Positions 41,695 through 51,064 of a stretch of 64,000 nt of DNA are shown here, one piece after another. The notes under the pieces were generated by a model. That model was not told the DNA's origin. It did not search any database and worked only from the letters and a program-made list of their open reading frames with translations. The translations under genes and the position numbers were made by a program. Numbering within the stretch: the first letter of the stretch is position 1; every line of letters begins with the position of its first letter. The stretch is from Eutreptiella sp. 'Long Island Sound 2002' (taxonomy: Eukaryota; Euglenozoa; Euglenophyceae; Eutreptiales; Eutreptiaceae). The DNA is taken from contig OZ038388.1 of the NCBI GenBank assembly GCA_964036045.1, forward strand, positions 30,029,759 to 30,093,758. Reading direction: 5' to 3'.

Positions 41695-42560
41695 CGGGGA
41701 CATCCGGTTTCATGCCAACACGGAGCGTTTTCAGGGGTTGGTGCCTTTGTGGCCTCATTTGTGCCCGCTGAGTGTCCGGTTGGGGGGGGTATGTGGGTCA
41801 TATTCGGAAAGCCCTTGAAAAGGGCTATTCGGAACACCCCAGGTTTGCATGCTGTGCTAACGACATGTTTGAGATTTTTGTCCGCTTTGGACGGTGCCTG
41901 TGTTGCCCGCTGCCTATTTTTGTTAACAGGCAGCCACCATGTCGTCATACAAATTCACACAACGTGCTGTTGCTTCCCCTGATGCGCCACTGAAACCTTT
42001 GGTTCCCATCACCCTGGTTTTACCTGGATGAAAGCAGGGTACAGCGAGTCCATTGAGTGGCGCAAGGTGAGGCTGACCAAGCAACGGAATGTTGACCTCA
42101 CAACAGATGGTCTCTGGGCAATGCCTCTGAATTCAGGGTGGGTACCGGTAAAGAGCCGCAGGTTGCAGGATTGGCAAAAGCTGAAAAAATATGTTCCTAA
42201 CAATAAGCATGGTGATGTCTGCCCAAATGGGGTCCCAGCCCTGCCTGAAAAAGACAGCGCAAATGACGATTCGGAATAAGCAAGTGTGAAACATTCAGTG
42301 CATGTTTGCGTGCCGACTTTGCAGCAACCTGGGGTCGAAAATCGTGCAAACAACGAAAAGTTTGGCCTCGATGCTCAAAAATATCGTCAGCTACCCCCCC
42401 CTAACCCATGCATTTCTGAAATGGCCTTTTCTCACAGATTTCAAAAAGTACACACATACGCCCCCCTACGGAATGAAATTTTGGTGCTCTGGACGAAAAA
42501 TGGTGAAAACCCTGAAAATACACGAATTTGCTCCGCGTTGGCATATTATGAATGTCCCCG

Positions 42561-42564
<4 letters not shown>
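41691..42564. mobile_element. 874-bp inverted-repeat element in (AT)n, copy 1
   Basis: The left end CTCTCGGGGACAT then ATGCCAACACGGAGCG; the complement of the right end CTCTCGGGGACAT then ATGCCAACGCGGAGCA. Both ends abut (AT)n. A second copy at 55881-56759 has the same plan. Internal modules at both sides include TATATTCGGAAAGCCCTTGA on the left and CCTTTTCTCACAGATTTC on the right. No transposase is seen, so it is non-autonomous. The rice MITE Micron is known to sit in (TA)n in the same way; a relationship is not implied. Confidence 0.8.
42028..42279 (+). CDS. Small open frame inside the (AT)n-seated element
   Basis: 83 codons with good composition: YSESIEWRKVRLTKQRNVDL, DGLWAMPLNSGWVPVKSRRL, QDWQKLKKYVPNNKHGDVC, ending ALPEKDSANDDSE. 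It is absent from the other copy, so it may be captured host coding sequence or a remnant of the element's own protein. No family recognised. Confidence 0.35.
   Translation: MKAGYSESIEWRKVRLTKQRNVDLTTDGLWAMPLNSGWVPVKSRRLQDWQKLKKYVPNNKHGDVCPNGVPALPEKDSANDDSE

Positions 42565-42601
<37 letters not shown>
42565..42601. repeat. (AT)n microsatellite, right of the element
   Basis: About 37 bp of AT dinucleotides begin directly after the element's last base. Confidence 0.9.
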
Positions 42602-42603
<2 letters not shown>

Positions 42604-43590
42604 GTAGGCACTCCTGTCCTTACTGATCCCAGGTGCCCTAACTGTCATGCACGTTTACACCGCACGTCCGGCGAGCCATGTCATCCATGTGAATTGCAGG
42701 TTACAGATGGACAATAGCGGTAGCCAATGTCCCCGTGCTTCCCCTAAAGCCAGCCGTCAAACACATCCCCACATACAGAGGTATGTTGCATCCTGGGGAC
42801 TGTAGTTGGTTGGGCCCTCTTCGGGACCGGGGTCAACCACTGCTTTCTTGATCCTTTTCGCTACCCCTCCATTTCGTCCAATCAATCCGTGTGCTACGCA
42901 CAGCTCAAACAGCCTAAACGCCTCTGCACCCATTGTACACGTGGGCGCAATTCCTTAGAAAACCCAAGCTCACACAAGACATAGTGGAGCTACACAAAGC
43001 CTACAATGCAACCCGACCTGGCAAACAGGCCCGAGAGGATGATACCCCTGTCCAGGAGATACTTCAGTCCCGAAATAATGCGGTCGGGACACCTCTGACA
43101 AGAGTGGGAGCAACAAATGTTGCCTGGAAATGGCCCGGAAATTGGGAACACAGTGAAGTACAGCGATGTATCAAGCTTAAAAACAAAGGCCTCATGCAAC
43201 AGCATGGCCTCCTGGGCGCCGAACTGAGTACGCAGTGAGTGATGGCATGGGCAGGGCAACCGTTGCAGGAGTGGTCGCATTGGGCTTCTCGGTGCATCAC
43301 CACATTTGGCAGTGATTTAACAATAGATCTCATAAATACAGTCCGGACACACTGTACCTGGGACACATGGCCATACAACAGGCGATGGTCGCCACCCTCC
43401 GGAAATCTCTCCAGGACCCAACACCCTCAGTCTTGCATTGTCAACCAAGGGCCCCTCCTGGATAAGGGAGGAGGGCTGGGTCCATCAGACAAGGTCCCTG
43501 GAGAAGATGCATTCGCCCAGGCACAAAGCAACCATTCCGTAGGCTTTCAAGAAATGTGTTGAGGCCCCCTCAGGTGTTCCCACCCCCATC
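42602..43590. other. Probable transposon debris, not resolved
   Basis: A minus frame near 42770-42930 (AEAFRLFELCVAHGLIGRNG, then VAKRIKKAVVDPGPEEG) and a plus frame at 42933-43238 (MYTWAQFLRKPKLTQDIVEL) both look protein-like. They compete for neighbouring DNA and neither has a known domain. Confidence 0.35.
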
Positions 43591-43599
43591 CCCCATGTC

Positions 43600-43780
43600 C
43601 TTCGCCTCACTTTGCGGAGCCTTTATTCCACAACACACAGATATCATGTGTGAAGCCAAGCACGGTGCCGAATTTCTTGTGATAGCCATAAACGGATAAC
43701 AGCGATGGTATTGGTGACTTGATGCTACTGAGAGCATACTGTTCGTCGCAGGGCGGTTTTCCGCAATAGGAACAAAACAC
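43600..43780 (-). pseudogene. CxxC zinc-finger fragment, hAT-type N-terminus
   Basis: The minus frame reads FEVFCSYCGKPPCDEQYALS, then VYGYHKKFGTVLGFTHDICV before a TGA. FCSYCGK parallels LWCMCCGK in the nested element at 28.6-28.8 kb. It may be the start of a decayed hAT-like gene extending to about 42760. Confidence 0.35.
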
Positions 43781-43804
43781 TTCAAAATGGAAACTGGCAG
43801 TTGG

Positions 43805-43953
43805 AGGCCACTACGTCACACCACGTCAAACTGTGTCATACCACATCACACTACTGTACACTACGTCGCACTACGTCATACCATGTCACACAACCCCACA
43901 GTAGGTCACACTACGTTGCACTACATCACGCTACGTCGCACAACGTCATACAT
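43805..43953 (+). repeat. CACTACGTCA decamer array, segment 1
   Basis: Degenerate 10-bp units (CACTACGTCA, CATACCACAT, CACTACTGTA and the like). The array resumes at 44304 and again at 49176 after two insertions. Confidence 0.85.
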
Positions 43954-44303
43954 GCCTGGCGCGCGCCCGGCGCATGCCCGGCGCGCTACCTTTGTATTAA
44001 GTATCTGATCTCTAGCCCTAAGTTTATCCTCACCTTGGGAAATCCGCCAAGTAGACTGCACTAGACCGCAAACCTTCCGTGTAAGGCACCTTGCATAAGC
44101 CGAAATATGAGAATTCAACAACACAAAATGTCATTCCCACCACTTCCAACCACCACCCTTGCCATCGTCATGAACTGGGTGCAAAGGATGGGCCAAATTC
44201 TTAGTCCAAATTGTTTGGTGAGCTGGGGGCAAAAACAGGCACGGGTGGGGAATGGTAAAAAAAAAAAGATGCCCGGCGCGCGCCTGGCGCGTGGCCGGCG
44301 CGC
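43954..44303. mobile_element. GCCCGGCGCGC-ended element, copy 3, inserted in the decamer array
   Basis: 350 bp, nearly identical to 40151-40493. Decamer array sequence lies directly on both sides (CAACGTCATACAT before, CTACGTCAGACTACAT after), which fixes its limits. Confidence 0.75.
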
Positions 44304-44370
44304 CAATACTCCCCCTACGTCAGACTACATCACACTACCATACACTAAGCCACACTACACCACACTACGT
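44304..44370 (+). repeat. CACTACGTCA decamer array, segment 2
   Basis: About six units between the GC-ended element and the left end of the DIRS element. Confidence 0.85.
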
Positions 44371-44420
44371 CTCATAATCACCCGAAGAATGAGGAGGGAT
44401 GAAGAGTGCATGAAGCGGAC

Positions 44421-44780
44421 ACACAGCACAAGCCCCATGGATGGGCACTGCTCTCTTTCACCGTTTTACTCCTGTATGTACATACCCTAAAACCTGTATG
44501 TATCTTCTTTCTTTTGCTTTTTTCTCCACCTATGTGTTCTTTTGACCCCCTTTGGGACCCGCCATTGCGAACGGCATCCCCAAATTATGGGGGTTGGGTG
44601 CCTAACAAAAAAGGACCATTTTGGGGTTTGAACCCCCCTTTTTTGGGCCTCTAGTCCAATACTTTAACGGTTCACCCAAGTCCCAAACTATGGTAATCTA
44701 CATATAAAAAGACTATATCAAAGAAAAAAGCAAGAACTGCTCTACACCTGCCAACTAAAAATAACTGTCTCGGTATGCTC
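44421..44780 (+). repeat. DIRS left inverted terminal repeat
   Basis: Runs from ACACAGCACAAGCCCCATGG to CTCGGTATGCTC. It is the complement of 48801-49160 with about 95% identity. The outer 50 bp (44371-44420) are a left-only extension. Confidence 0.92.
44617..44680 (-). ncRNA. tRNA-like segment in the left ITR
   Basis: Complement of the tRNA-like block described for the right ITR (48903-48966), with the same B-box GGTTCAAACCC and a following T-run. Confidence 0.35.
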
Positions 44781-44840
44781 GGTAAACTCCTCAACCGCAA
44801 GAATAACCAAGACCAACTTTCATACATATAACCAAGGGTT

Positions 44841-44901
44841 CATTCTTCGGGTGATTATGAGCACACTCAGCTACCACACAGCACAAGCCCCATAGATGGG
44901 C
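44841..44901. other. DIRS internal complementary region (ICR)
   Basis: 44841-44861 is the exact complement of the left terminus 44371-44391 (21/21). 44861-44901 is the complement of the right terminus 49135-49175 (40/41). Together they mirror the right-end/left-end junction of a circular form, sharing one base. Replication of DIRS termini is thought to use this region as a template. The recombinase stop codon lies inside it (44867-44869). Confidence 0.92.
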
Positions 44902-45834
44902 CCCCACCAGCGGCAGCCAGATCCTTAGGAATTAGCGTCTGCGCCACAGGACGCAGAACCTGAACTCGATCATAAAATTTACGAAAACAATCGTAAGACT
45001 CCCAGTCCCCCAAAGCACAGACCAAATGGGGATCAAGGGCGATCAAGGCAGACGCAGCTGCGCCGTGAAAACCTGAATTCCTTGCTGCTTTAAAAACTGC
45101 GAAGTCAATGAATTTATACGATTTGCATACAGGGGCCGTCTGGGCAAGGTCAGGGAAATAAATAAAGCGTCGCCTATATAATCAGAGGTAAATTCCACGT
45201 AGCGCTGAATTGCACGCTGAGGGCAGAGGGTCCCCGGCGTAATCGTATGAACATGATACCATGCAGGAAATTGCCGTCCCTTACGCGTAGTGTGCAAAAA
45301 CCATGGTTGGGCTGTACAGCGCAGAAGCCTGGACGCCGCTGCCAAATCACAGCCCCGAAACAACGCCAGAAAATGCAAAAGGAGTATGCAGCGTAGCCTC
45401 GCGTCCTCCTCTGTGCTCACAACGTCCCGCGCTATCACAGTTAACAGAGAGGAAACGTCGTAAAACCAATGGTATTTAGGATGGGCAGCGTTCCACGCTC
45501 TTTTGACGCGAGCCAACGCTTTTTCAAAACACAGCGCTTGAAAGCAGGGAAAAAGCATTAGCGCGGCATACATGTTGCGCCCTTCAAACAAAGAGCGTTC
45601 ACGCGCTTGCGCAGCCACCACCAGCGCCAATTTGTACAATGGGATGCCCTCCCATTCCATGAACCGCGTAGGATTTGACACGAGCTTAGCGCGCAATACC
45701 GCTGGAACCAATAAATTCCACGCCTTATCATAACGCCAAAACGTGGCCTCACCCATCTCCTTGGTCAGCGCTTCTGCCTCTTGAAGGGTGGACCCACGGT
45801 AAATGAAATAGGCCCTAAAAGACTCCGCACACAA
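44867..45834 (-). pseudogene. DIRS tyrosine recombinase (broken)
   Basis: The frame from 45834 carries the SAM-like N-terminal region (YDKAWNLLVPAVLR, FMEWEGIPLYKLALVVA) and the catalytic arm LLLHFLALFRGCDLAAASRL with the first Arg, then TRKGRQF. The HxxR box should follow FTA, but the frame ends there (VFTAQLRLP, stop 45043). A shifted frame continues FHGAAASALIALDPHLVCAL, then GDWESYDCFRKFYDRV with the conserved Trp and the probable nucleophile Tyr. A small deletion at about 45063-45070 destroys the HxxR motif and the frame. Confidence 0.8.
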
Positions 45835-46120
45835 TAGGTACGGTGTATTTTCTGGTTTGGCGGTCGGGGAACCTGTAGGTCGGTTGGCGTAAGACCATCT
45901 GCCTTTGTACCAACTTGCTCCACAGCAGCCACCATGGCGCCATCTCCCTCAATGGGACAATCATGAGGACTTGGCATTCGAAATCCGCAACTCGTCGCAA
46001 CAACTTGGGTATGAGGTTCCAGGGAGGGTTGCACCATTCTGGGGAATGCACTTGGAGTTGCGCGTTCAATATGTCCACAGCTGTCGCACCTGGGAGGGGC
46101 GTTAGTGCAATGAACTGTGG
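45815..46120 (-). pseudogene. DIRS segment between RNase H and recombinase (NPPW motif)
   Basis: The frame reads FMDILNAQLQVHSPEWCNPP, WNLIPKLLRRVADFECQVLM, IVPLREMAPWW. The NPPWxLI ... LIVP ... W pattern is typical of the region after RNase H in DIRS-group polyproteins. It is in a different frame from the RNase H ORF that overlaps it. Confidence 0.6.
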
Positions 46121-46123
46121 ACA

Positions 46124-46700
46124 CTATGAATTTTCGGGCCTGGCGGTCCAGTCTATTGCCGGCTGAATCCAAGGACCCACCCACGTTTTCACACGCTGCA
46201 TCAATTTGTTTGTCAACGTCGTCTCCCCCATAGAGTACTCCATACGTGATGGTTTATCGGCAGGATTGAACTCCAATGGAACAAAGTGGGGAACCAACTG
46301 GACATTGTGCTCGGGAGTATATTCCCAAAGTTGATGTATCACGCGGTTGAGATGCGGAAAACGGCCGCCCCATTTCCTCAGGCAATGATACAGTGTCGTA
46401 GAGTCCATCCGGAAATGCAGCGTGGTGTTGTGCATCATGTAGCTCCTCAATGCGAATATGGCCCCTTTGAATTCCTTGAGATGTATATGTAGGCTCAGAT
46501 CGTTGTCCGTGAAATAACCAAACACATCTTGTTGCCCCAGACTCGTGGCCCCCACCCTCGATCGGAGGCATCGCTGAAACAAACTTTTTAGGGGAGAATG
46601 TGAGCGTGGAAGGGCCTTCCCTTCTACTGTGCTACCTCGTCGCACGCTTGTTGCAGCAGGTCTTCCTCCAAGGAAACTTCTTTCTCCCATCCACAGTGAA
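46124..46700 (-). pseudogene. DIRS RNase H domain
   Basis: HIHLKEFKGAIFALRSY (catalytic Glu), TTLHFRMDSTTLYHCLRKWG (Asp), then FVPLEFNPADKPSR (Asp). These match the RNase H of DIRS-1-like elements. The ORF is intact from about 46620 to 46124 but is out of frame with the RT ORF, with at least one shift between 46800 and 46650. Confidence 0.85.
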
Positions 46701-46797
46701 CCCCACGAGCCACATGTCGGGCCAGCATGTCGGAGTATAGACGAAGATGAGGAAGCGCCACCAAGAGGGAACGCACGCGACCCAAAACACATGCACA

Positions 46798-47520
46798 TCA
46801 GTGGATGGATGCCACAGGTGCCCTACGCAATCTGTCCAGGTCTTTCAGTATGGATTGCATCTTGTCTTGGGGGACGCGTATCATGCCCCGTCGAAAATCC
46901 AGTTCGAAACCGATCCATATGATCTGTTGTGTAGGCACCAATAAAGACTTAGGATAATTTATCTCCAAACCCAGACTGAGCAGCAGGTCCACCAAGACCC
47001 GTGTATTTCGAAGCGCCTCCGCCCTACAACGACCCAACACAATCCAATCATCGAGGTAGCACCAAGGCATTATGCCCCTACGTCGCATGTTGCTCGGTAT
47101 GGGCAACATCAAACGTTGCCATTCATAGGGGGCTATGTTTAAGCCAAAAGGTAAGGCGTGCCACTGAAAATATTCACCATGGTGCTTCACCGACAACCAC
47201 CTTCGGTCCCTGGGAGAAATCAGGCAATGAAAATGGGCACTTTTTCAAATCCAGCTGACACACCCAAGCCCCCGTGTACAACAACGGGGCCAACTCTAAT
47301 AAAGTAGGCAGACGAAAATGTGTGGTCTTTATAAACGCATTCACATTCCGCAAATTCGTGAACAGACGCCATGATCCCTCAGGGTGCGCCTCATCCGGTT
47401 TCTTGGGGACGTTAAACATGCCCGACACGCATTTGACATCTTCGGCCTGCGCCCTTCGTAACGCTCCCGCTTTCAATGCTTTCATGATTTCTTCATGCAG
47501 GAGTTCATCCCCCTACAAGC
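46798..47520 (-). pseudogene. DIRS reverse transcriptase (frameshifted)
   Basis: The first part is FNVPKKPDEAHPEGSWRLFT, NLRNVNAF, then GAWVCQLDLKK (motif A Asp). The frame then slips near 47190 (the first frame ends SQGPKVVVGEAPW). The second part is LSVKHHGEYFQWHALPFGLN, IAPYEWQRLM and PWCYLDDWIVLG (YLDD active site), then the thumb-side GLEINYPKSLLVPTQQIIWI. Shift and stop make it non-functional. Confidence 0.88.
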
Positions 47521-47729
47521 CCGCGGCCGTGAAAGTGGAGCGTGGCAAATACATCGGATCCGGAGACACTGGGTTCATCCCCGGCAGCCAGTCAAACAAC
47601 AGACCCTCATGCACAACTGCGGACACATATGCATCACCTCAATCATCCCATGCTGGTTGACACATGCGTAAACGCTCGTGAGCGGGATACCCCGCATGCC
47701 TGGGCAGCGTTCTGTGGATATTGCATTGG

Positions 47730-48707
47730 TCATTTTGTGGCTTTTGTTTTCTCCATTAAAGCTGCACGGAAATTGGGTTTACCTTTTCCCTTGCCTTTTC
47801 CCTTACCAAACTCACGCCGTTGGAAAGGGCGATACGGCTGGTGTCTGCTAGTGAACGGACGTTGCAAATTCTTCGTCAATTTATTGCGTCGTTGCAGGAC
47901 GAGCAAGTCATCCGTCCCAAAGAGCGCCGGCGTTGTGGTCGAAATTTCGGTGATCGCTTTGTGAACCGCCTGCTTGCGTGAGCGTTAGATGGAGTGAGAC
48001 AGAGAAGCAAGCAGCGCGAACGTCGTGTCAAGGAGACACTCTGGCGAAAGAGGTTCCACACCTGACGCGTGTAATGCCCGAGGATCGTCCCCGAGCAATT
48101 TGGCCGTTGCTAAAACGCGCATGGCGTCCCGAACCTGTCGATCCCACGCCGCCTTCTCGCTGTCACCTTGTGGCGTGTGTGGCGCATTATTTGTTGGGAC
48201 ACGGGTTATCTCTTTGTAGTCAGGGACGTGCTTCAAGACGCTCGCCCTCTTGGACGAGACTTGCAGTGTGTCAACGCCCTGCATGAGCACCGGCCAGGAC
48301 TGAGGGAGCTTTGCTACTTTGTCCTGCCACGCATATTTCGGCGGGGCGAGGACGTCTTCGACGCTCTCCTCTGCCGGGGGCACCAAAGCGTCCATCACCC
48401 TGTACAAATCTTCCTTCAGCTTCTCTGAGCGTGATATGTCCATATTGTCACCCACGATATGGGACAGCGCTAGGCGCACTAGTGCCAGCAAATCTTTGGA
48501 CGCGATGACATTTTTCTGATGCGTAAGTGTGTGATACACATGTGATGCTTGCCAAGGTGTAAGCTGTGCTTGATCCATGTCCTGCAGCTCACTAATATTG
48601 GTCAGCACTTGCTCTGCCTCCACACCATTTGGCGTTTTGGGAAGACCCAATAGGAATTGCAGTGGATCCATGAATAAACTATTAGATAATTTCAATTTTG
48701 CAAACAT
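47730..48707 (-). pseudogene. DIRS gag-like ORF with one in-frame stop
   Basis: The ATG at 48707 gives 240 codons (MDPLQFLLGLPKTPNGVEAE, LTHQKNVIASKDLLALVRLA) to a TAA at 47985. The same frame continues without it (QAVHKAITEIST) into a basic tail with FGKGKGKGKGKPNFR, ending at TGA 47730. The Gly/Lys tail would suit nucleic-acid binding. It is the first ORF downstream of the right ITR, as expected for gag. Confidence 0.7.
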
Positions 48708-48800
48708 TGCCCGTTAGTGAATTTTGTAATTTGTAAAGTGCTCAAAGCACAAAACAAAACCCAAATCTTGCGGATCTTAGGAGTTTTGCACCGGTTTAAA

Positions 48801-49160
48801 GAGCATACCGAGACGGTTACTTTTAGTTGGCAGGTGTAGAGCAGTTCTTGCTTTTTTCTTTGATATAGTCTTTTTATATGTAAATTACCATAGTTTGGGA
48901 CTTGGGTGAACCGTTAAAGTATTGGACTAGAGGCCCAAAAAAGGGGGGTTCAAACCCCAAAATGGTCCTTTTTTGTTAGGCACCCAACCCCCATAAGTTG
49001 GGGATGCCGTTCGCAATGGCGGGTCCCAAAGGGGGTCAAAAGAACACATAGGTGGAGAAAAAAGCAAAAGAAAGAAGGTACATACAGGTTTTAGGGTATG
49101 TACATACAAGAGTAAAACGGTAAAAGAGAGCAGTGCCCATCCATGGGGCTTGTGCTGTGT
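48801..49160 (-). repeat. DIRS right inverted terminal repeat
   Basis: Complement of 44421-44780. A 15-bp right-only extension (49161-49175) completes the element end. Confidence 0.92.
48903..48966 (+). ncRNA. tRNA-like segment with Pol III signals in the right ITR
   Basis: D-arm-like GAACCGTTAAAGTATTGG, an anticodon-like stem-loop TTGGACTAGAGGCCCAA (loop centre TAG), a well-paired T-arm GGGGTTCAAACCCC containing a perfect B-box, and a TTTTTT run at 48969-48974. The acceptor stem is not convincing. It resembles a tRNA-Leu/Ser relic. Confidence 0.4.
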
Positions 49161-49175
49161 GGTAGCTGAGTGTGC

Positions 49176-49560
49176 ATACTACGTCACACTCTATTGCACT
49201 ATGTCACGCCACACTACATCACAAACGTCACACCACAACGGACGTCGTCACACTACGGCACATATGTCAAACTACGTCACACAACTCCACACTACGTCAC
49301 TATGTCACACTTCCATACAGTACATCACACTACGTCACACTACCATACACTACATCACACTACCTCACTACCATACACTACATCACACTGAGTCACACAA
49401 CCCCACACGATATCACACCACGTCACACTATGTTGCATTACGTCGCACTACATCACACTACTCCACACTACGTCACACTACCATACTCTACGTCAAACTA
49501 CATCGTACTACGTCACACTACCATACACTACATCTCAATAAATCACACTACATCGCGCTA
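49176..49560 (+). repeat. CACTACGTCA decamer array, segment 3
   Basis: Nearly 40 degenerate 10-bp units, including a CACACTACCATACACTACAT higher-order phrase. It is a continuation of the array on the left of the DIRS element. Confidence 0.88.
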
Positions 49561-50785
49561 TGGTAGATTTGATAAGGGGGAAGGGGGCTGTTGTGGTGTG
49601 GGGTCGGCTAGTTTTTGTCTCAGAACCTGGACGCCCTGGATCATCCGAAACTGGAAGAGACCAACCTCGGCCCGTAGTTTGTGTCGTTTTGTGTGGGGTA
49701 TGGTGTTGATGAGTGATAACGGGATCAGTAACCTGGCACACAACCACCGTTTGTGGCCGGTGGCCGTGGCCTGCCATTGGCAGGCGTAGTGGGTCCGGTT
49801 GGTCCAGCTCCGACGCCACATGTCCCAGCAGTCGCTCCAGGCAGGGCAGTGTGCTAGCCGTGATTGGACTGACACCCCATGATGTTGCCCGCAATGGGCA
49901 CACAGTACGGGTAGTCGTTCCCAAGGGGCGCCGATGCCCACCATCGCACCTGGCCCCAGAGCCAGGGGGTCCAAGCGTTTCGTCTATAGTGTTTCATGGG
50001 GATCAAGCTCACCCAGTGTACATCCGTGGTGTGTTTCTGTCTACGCACCTGCATGTTCCATGCCATGGCGGGCGTGGGCATGATCTGTCCAACTTGGACA
50101 ATGTCATGGGGTTGCGGGGGTCGGGAGTCCATGGGCACGTTGTCACCCATATTTGCTAGCATGCCGGAGTTGTTGTTCCCTTGTATGTCCTTGTGGTCAT
50201 TATAGGTGGTTGCTTGCTCTAATTTCCGATGCCCGGGGGTCCAGCGTATAGTGAGGCATTTCGTGGAGGCATTGGGGTGGCCTATGTCTCGGTAGTCTTG
50301 GTCTTTAACCACCCCACGTCGTTTCGTCGGGGTCGCCTTGACGACGCCTTGGTTGTCTAAGATAACCTCGTCCCCCTCCCGAGCTAGTTCGGAGGCCAGG
50401 GCACACGCAACTGTGTCGGCACGGTGCACCTGCTGTGGCCCGTGCACATGGAAGGCTGCCTGGAAATTTCCGTTATAGATGCCCCCCCGCCCTACGGTGT
50501 CGTTTCGATCCGTCGGTGTACCACCGTGCAGTGGTTGGTTCGCCCGTGTAGCGTAGGGTGATCCCGTGGAGTTCCTGTTGGTGGGGCAGTACTTGGGTTA
50601 CCTGGAGGATTTCGTCGGGGGATGGCTCGTCAGGCGGGTTGAGCCAACCGTAATCTAGGCGGCTGGTAGCCGCCTGTGCCCTTCCGGCGCAAATTTCCGG
50701 GTCCTCCTCAGAGCTCTCTGAGTCGAACAGGCCCTCGGCAAGGGGGTGGTGCTGTTTTCCCCCCATAAAATCCAAGCCCACTCTT
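49560..50785 (-). pseudogene. Non-LTR (LINE) retrotransposon 3' part: RNase H plus zinc knuckle
   Basis: The minus strand reads ARWYTDGSKR (first RNase H Asp), then after a shift in a G-run (about 50485) GGIYNGNFQAAFHVHGPQQV, HRADTVACALASELA, EVILDNQGVV, IRWTPGHRK and DIQGNN. This is the RNase H order YTDGS / RAE / D / WxPGH / GN. RAD replaces RAE, and the last motif lacks AD. A downstream frame has PVLCAHCGQHHGVSVQSRLA, HC, like the zinc finger after RNase H in LINEs. No reverse transcriptase precedes it, consistent with 5' truncation. Confidence 0.65.
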
Positions 50786-50868
50786 GACCCTCTTTATCTG
50801 TTGGCCTGGAATCACTCCCCCCCCCGGGGGGGGGAGGCCAAGAGTCGGGGTACTCCGTGGGTTGACAA

Positions 50869-50940
50869 ATTCGGTCAGTATCCTAGTGGTAGAATGCTGC
50901 ACCTGCGACCAAGACGTCCCCAGTTCACTAAGGGCACCTA
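50869..50940 (+). ncRNA. Degenerate tRNA-like sequence
   Basis: GGTCAGTATCCTAGTGGTAG, AATGCTGCACCTGCGACCAA and then CCCCAGTTCACTAAGGG follow the D-arm, anticodon (TGCGAC) and T-arm order of a tRNA, but the T-loop CRANNCC is mutated and the anticodon stem is imperfect. It is probably a pseudo-tRNA or SINE head. Confidence 0.35.
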
Positions 50941-51064
50941 GAATGTCAAAAAAGGCAGGCACCCCCCCTGGGGGAGGGTATCCAAGCCACTAAAAAAGGC
51001 TTGACACGTACAATGCAAACCCTCATGGTAAAGAGCAACCGTGAGAACGGCTTACGTTCATCAT

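Larger units (their letters stand above)
44371..49175 (-). mobile_element. Complete DIRS-type retrotransposon (4805 bp), decayed
   Basis: Minus-strand order: gag-like ORF, reverse transcriptase, RNase H, NPPW segment, tyrosine recombinase. Inverted terminal repeats (44421-44780 and 48801-49160), unequal terminal extensions, and an internal region complementary to both ends are the diagnostic DIRS-1 arrangement. DIRS elements integrate through a circular intermediate with a tyrosine recombinase and make no target duplication; none is seen here. Flanks on both sides are the CACTACGTCA array. Stops and frameshifts in gag, RT and recombinase show that this copy is dead. Confidence 0.92.

Noticed and set aside
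41440-41982. Tyr/Ile repeat frames over (AT)n
   Set aside because: Translation of a dinucleotide microsatellite.
49150-49789. His/Thr/Tyr-rich frames over the decamer array (also 52016-52554)
   Set aside because: A 10-bp repeat is open in all three frames because it lacks stop words; the peptides just echo the repeat.
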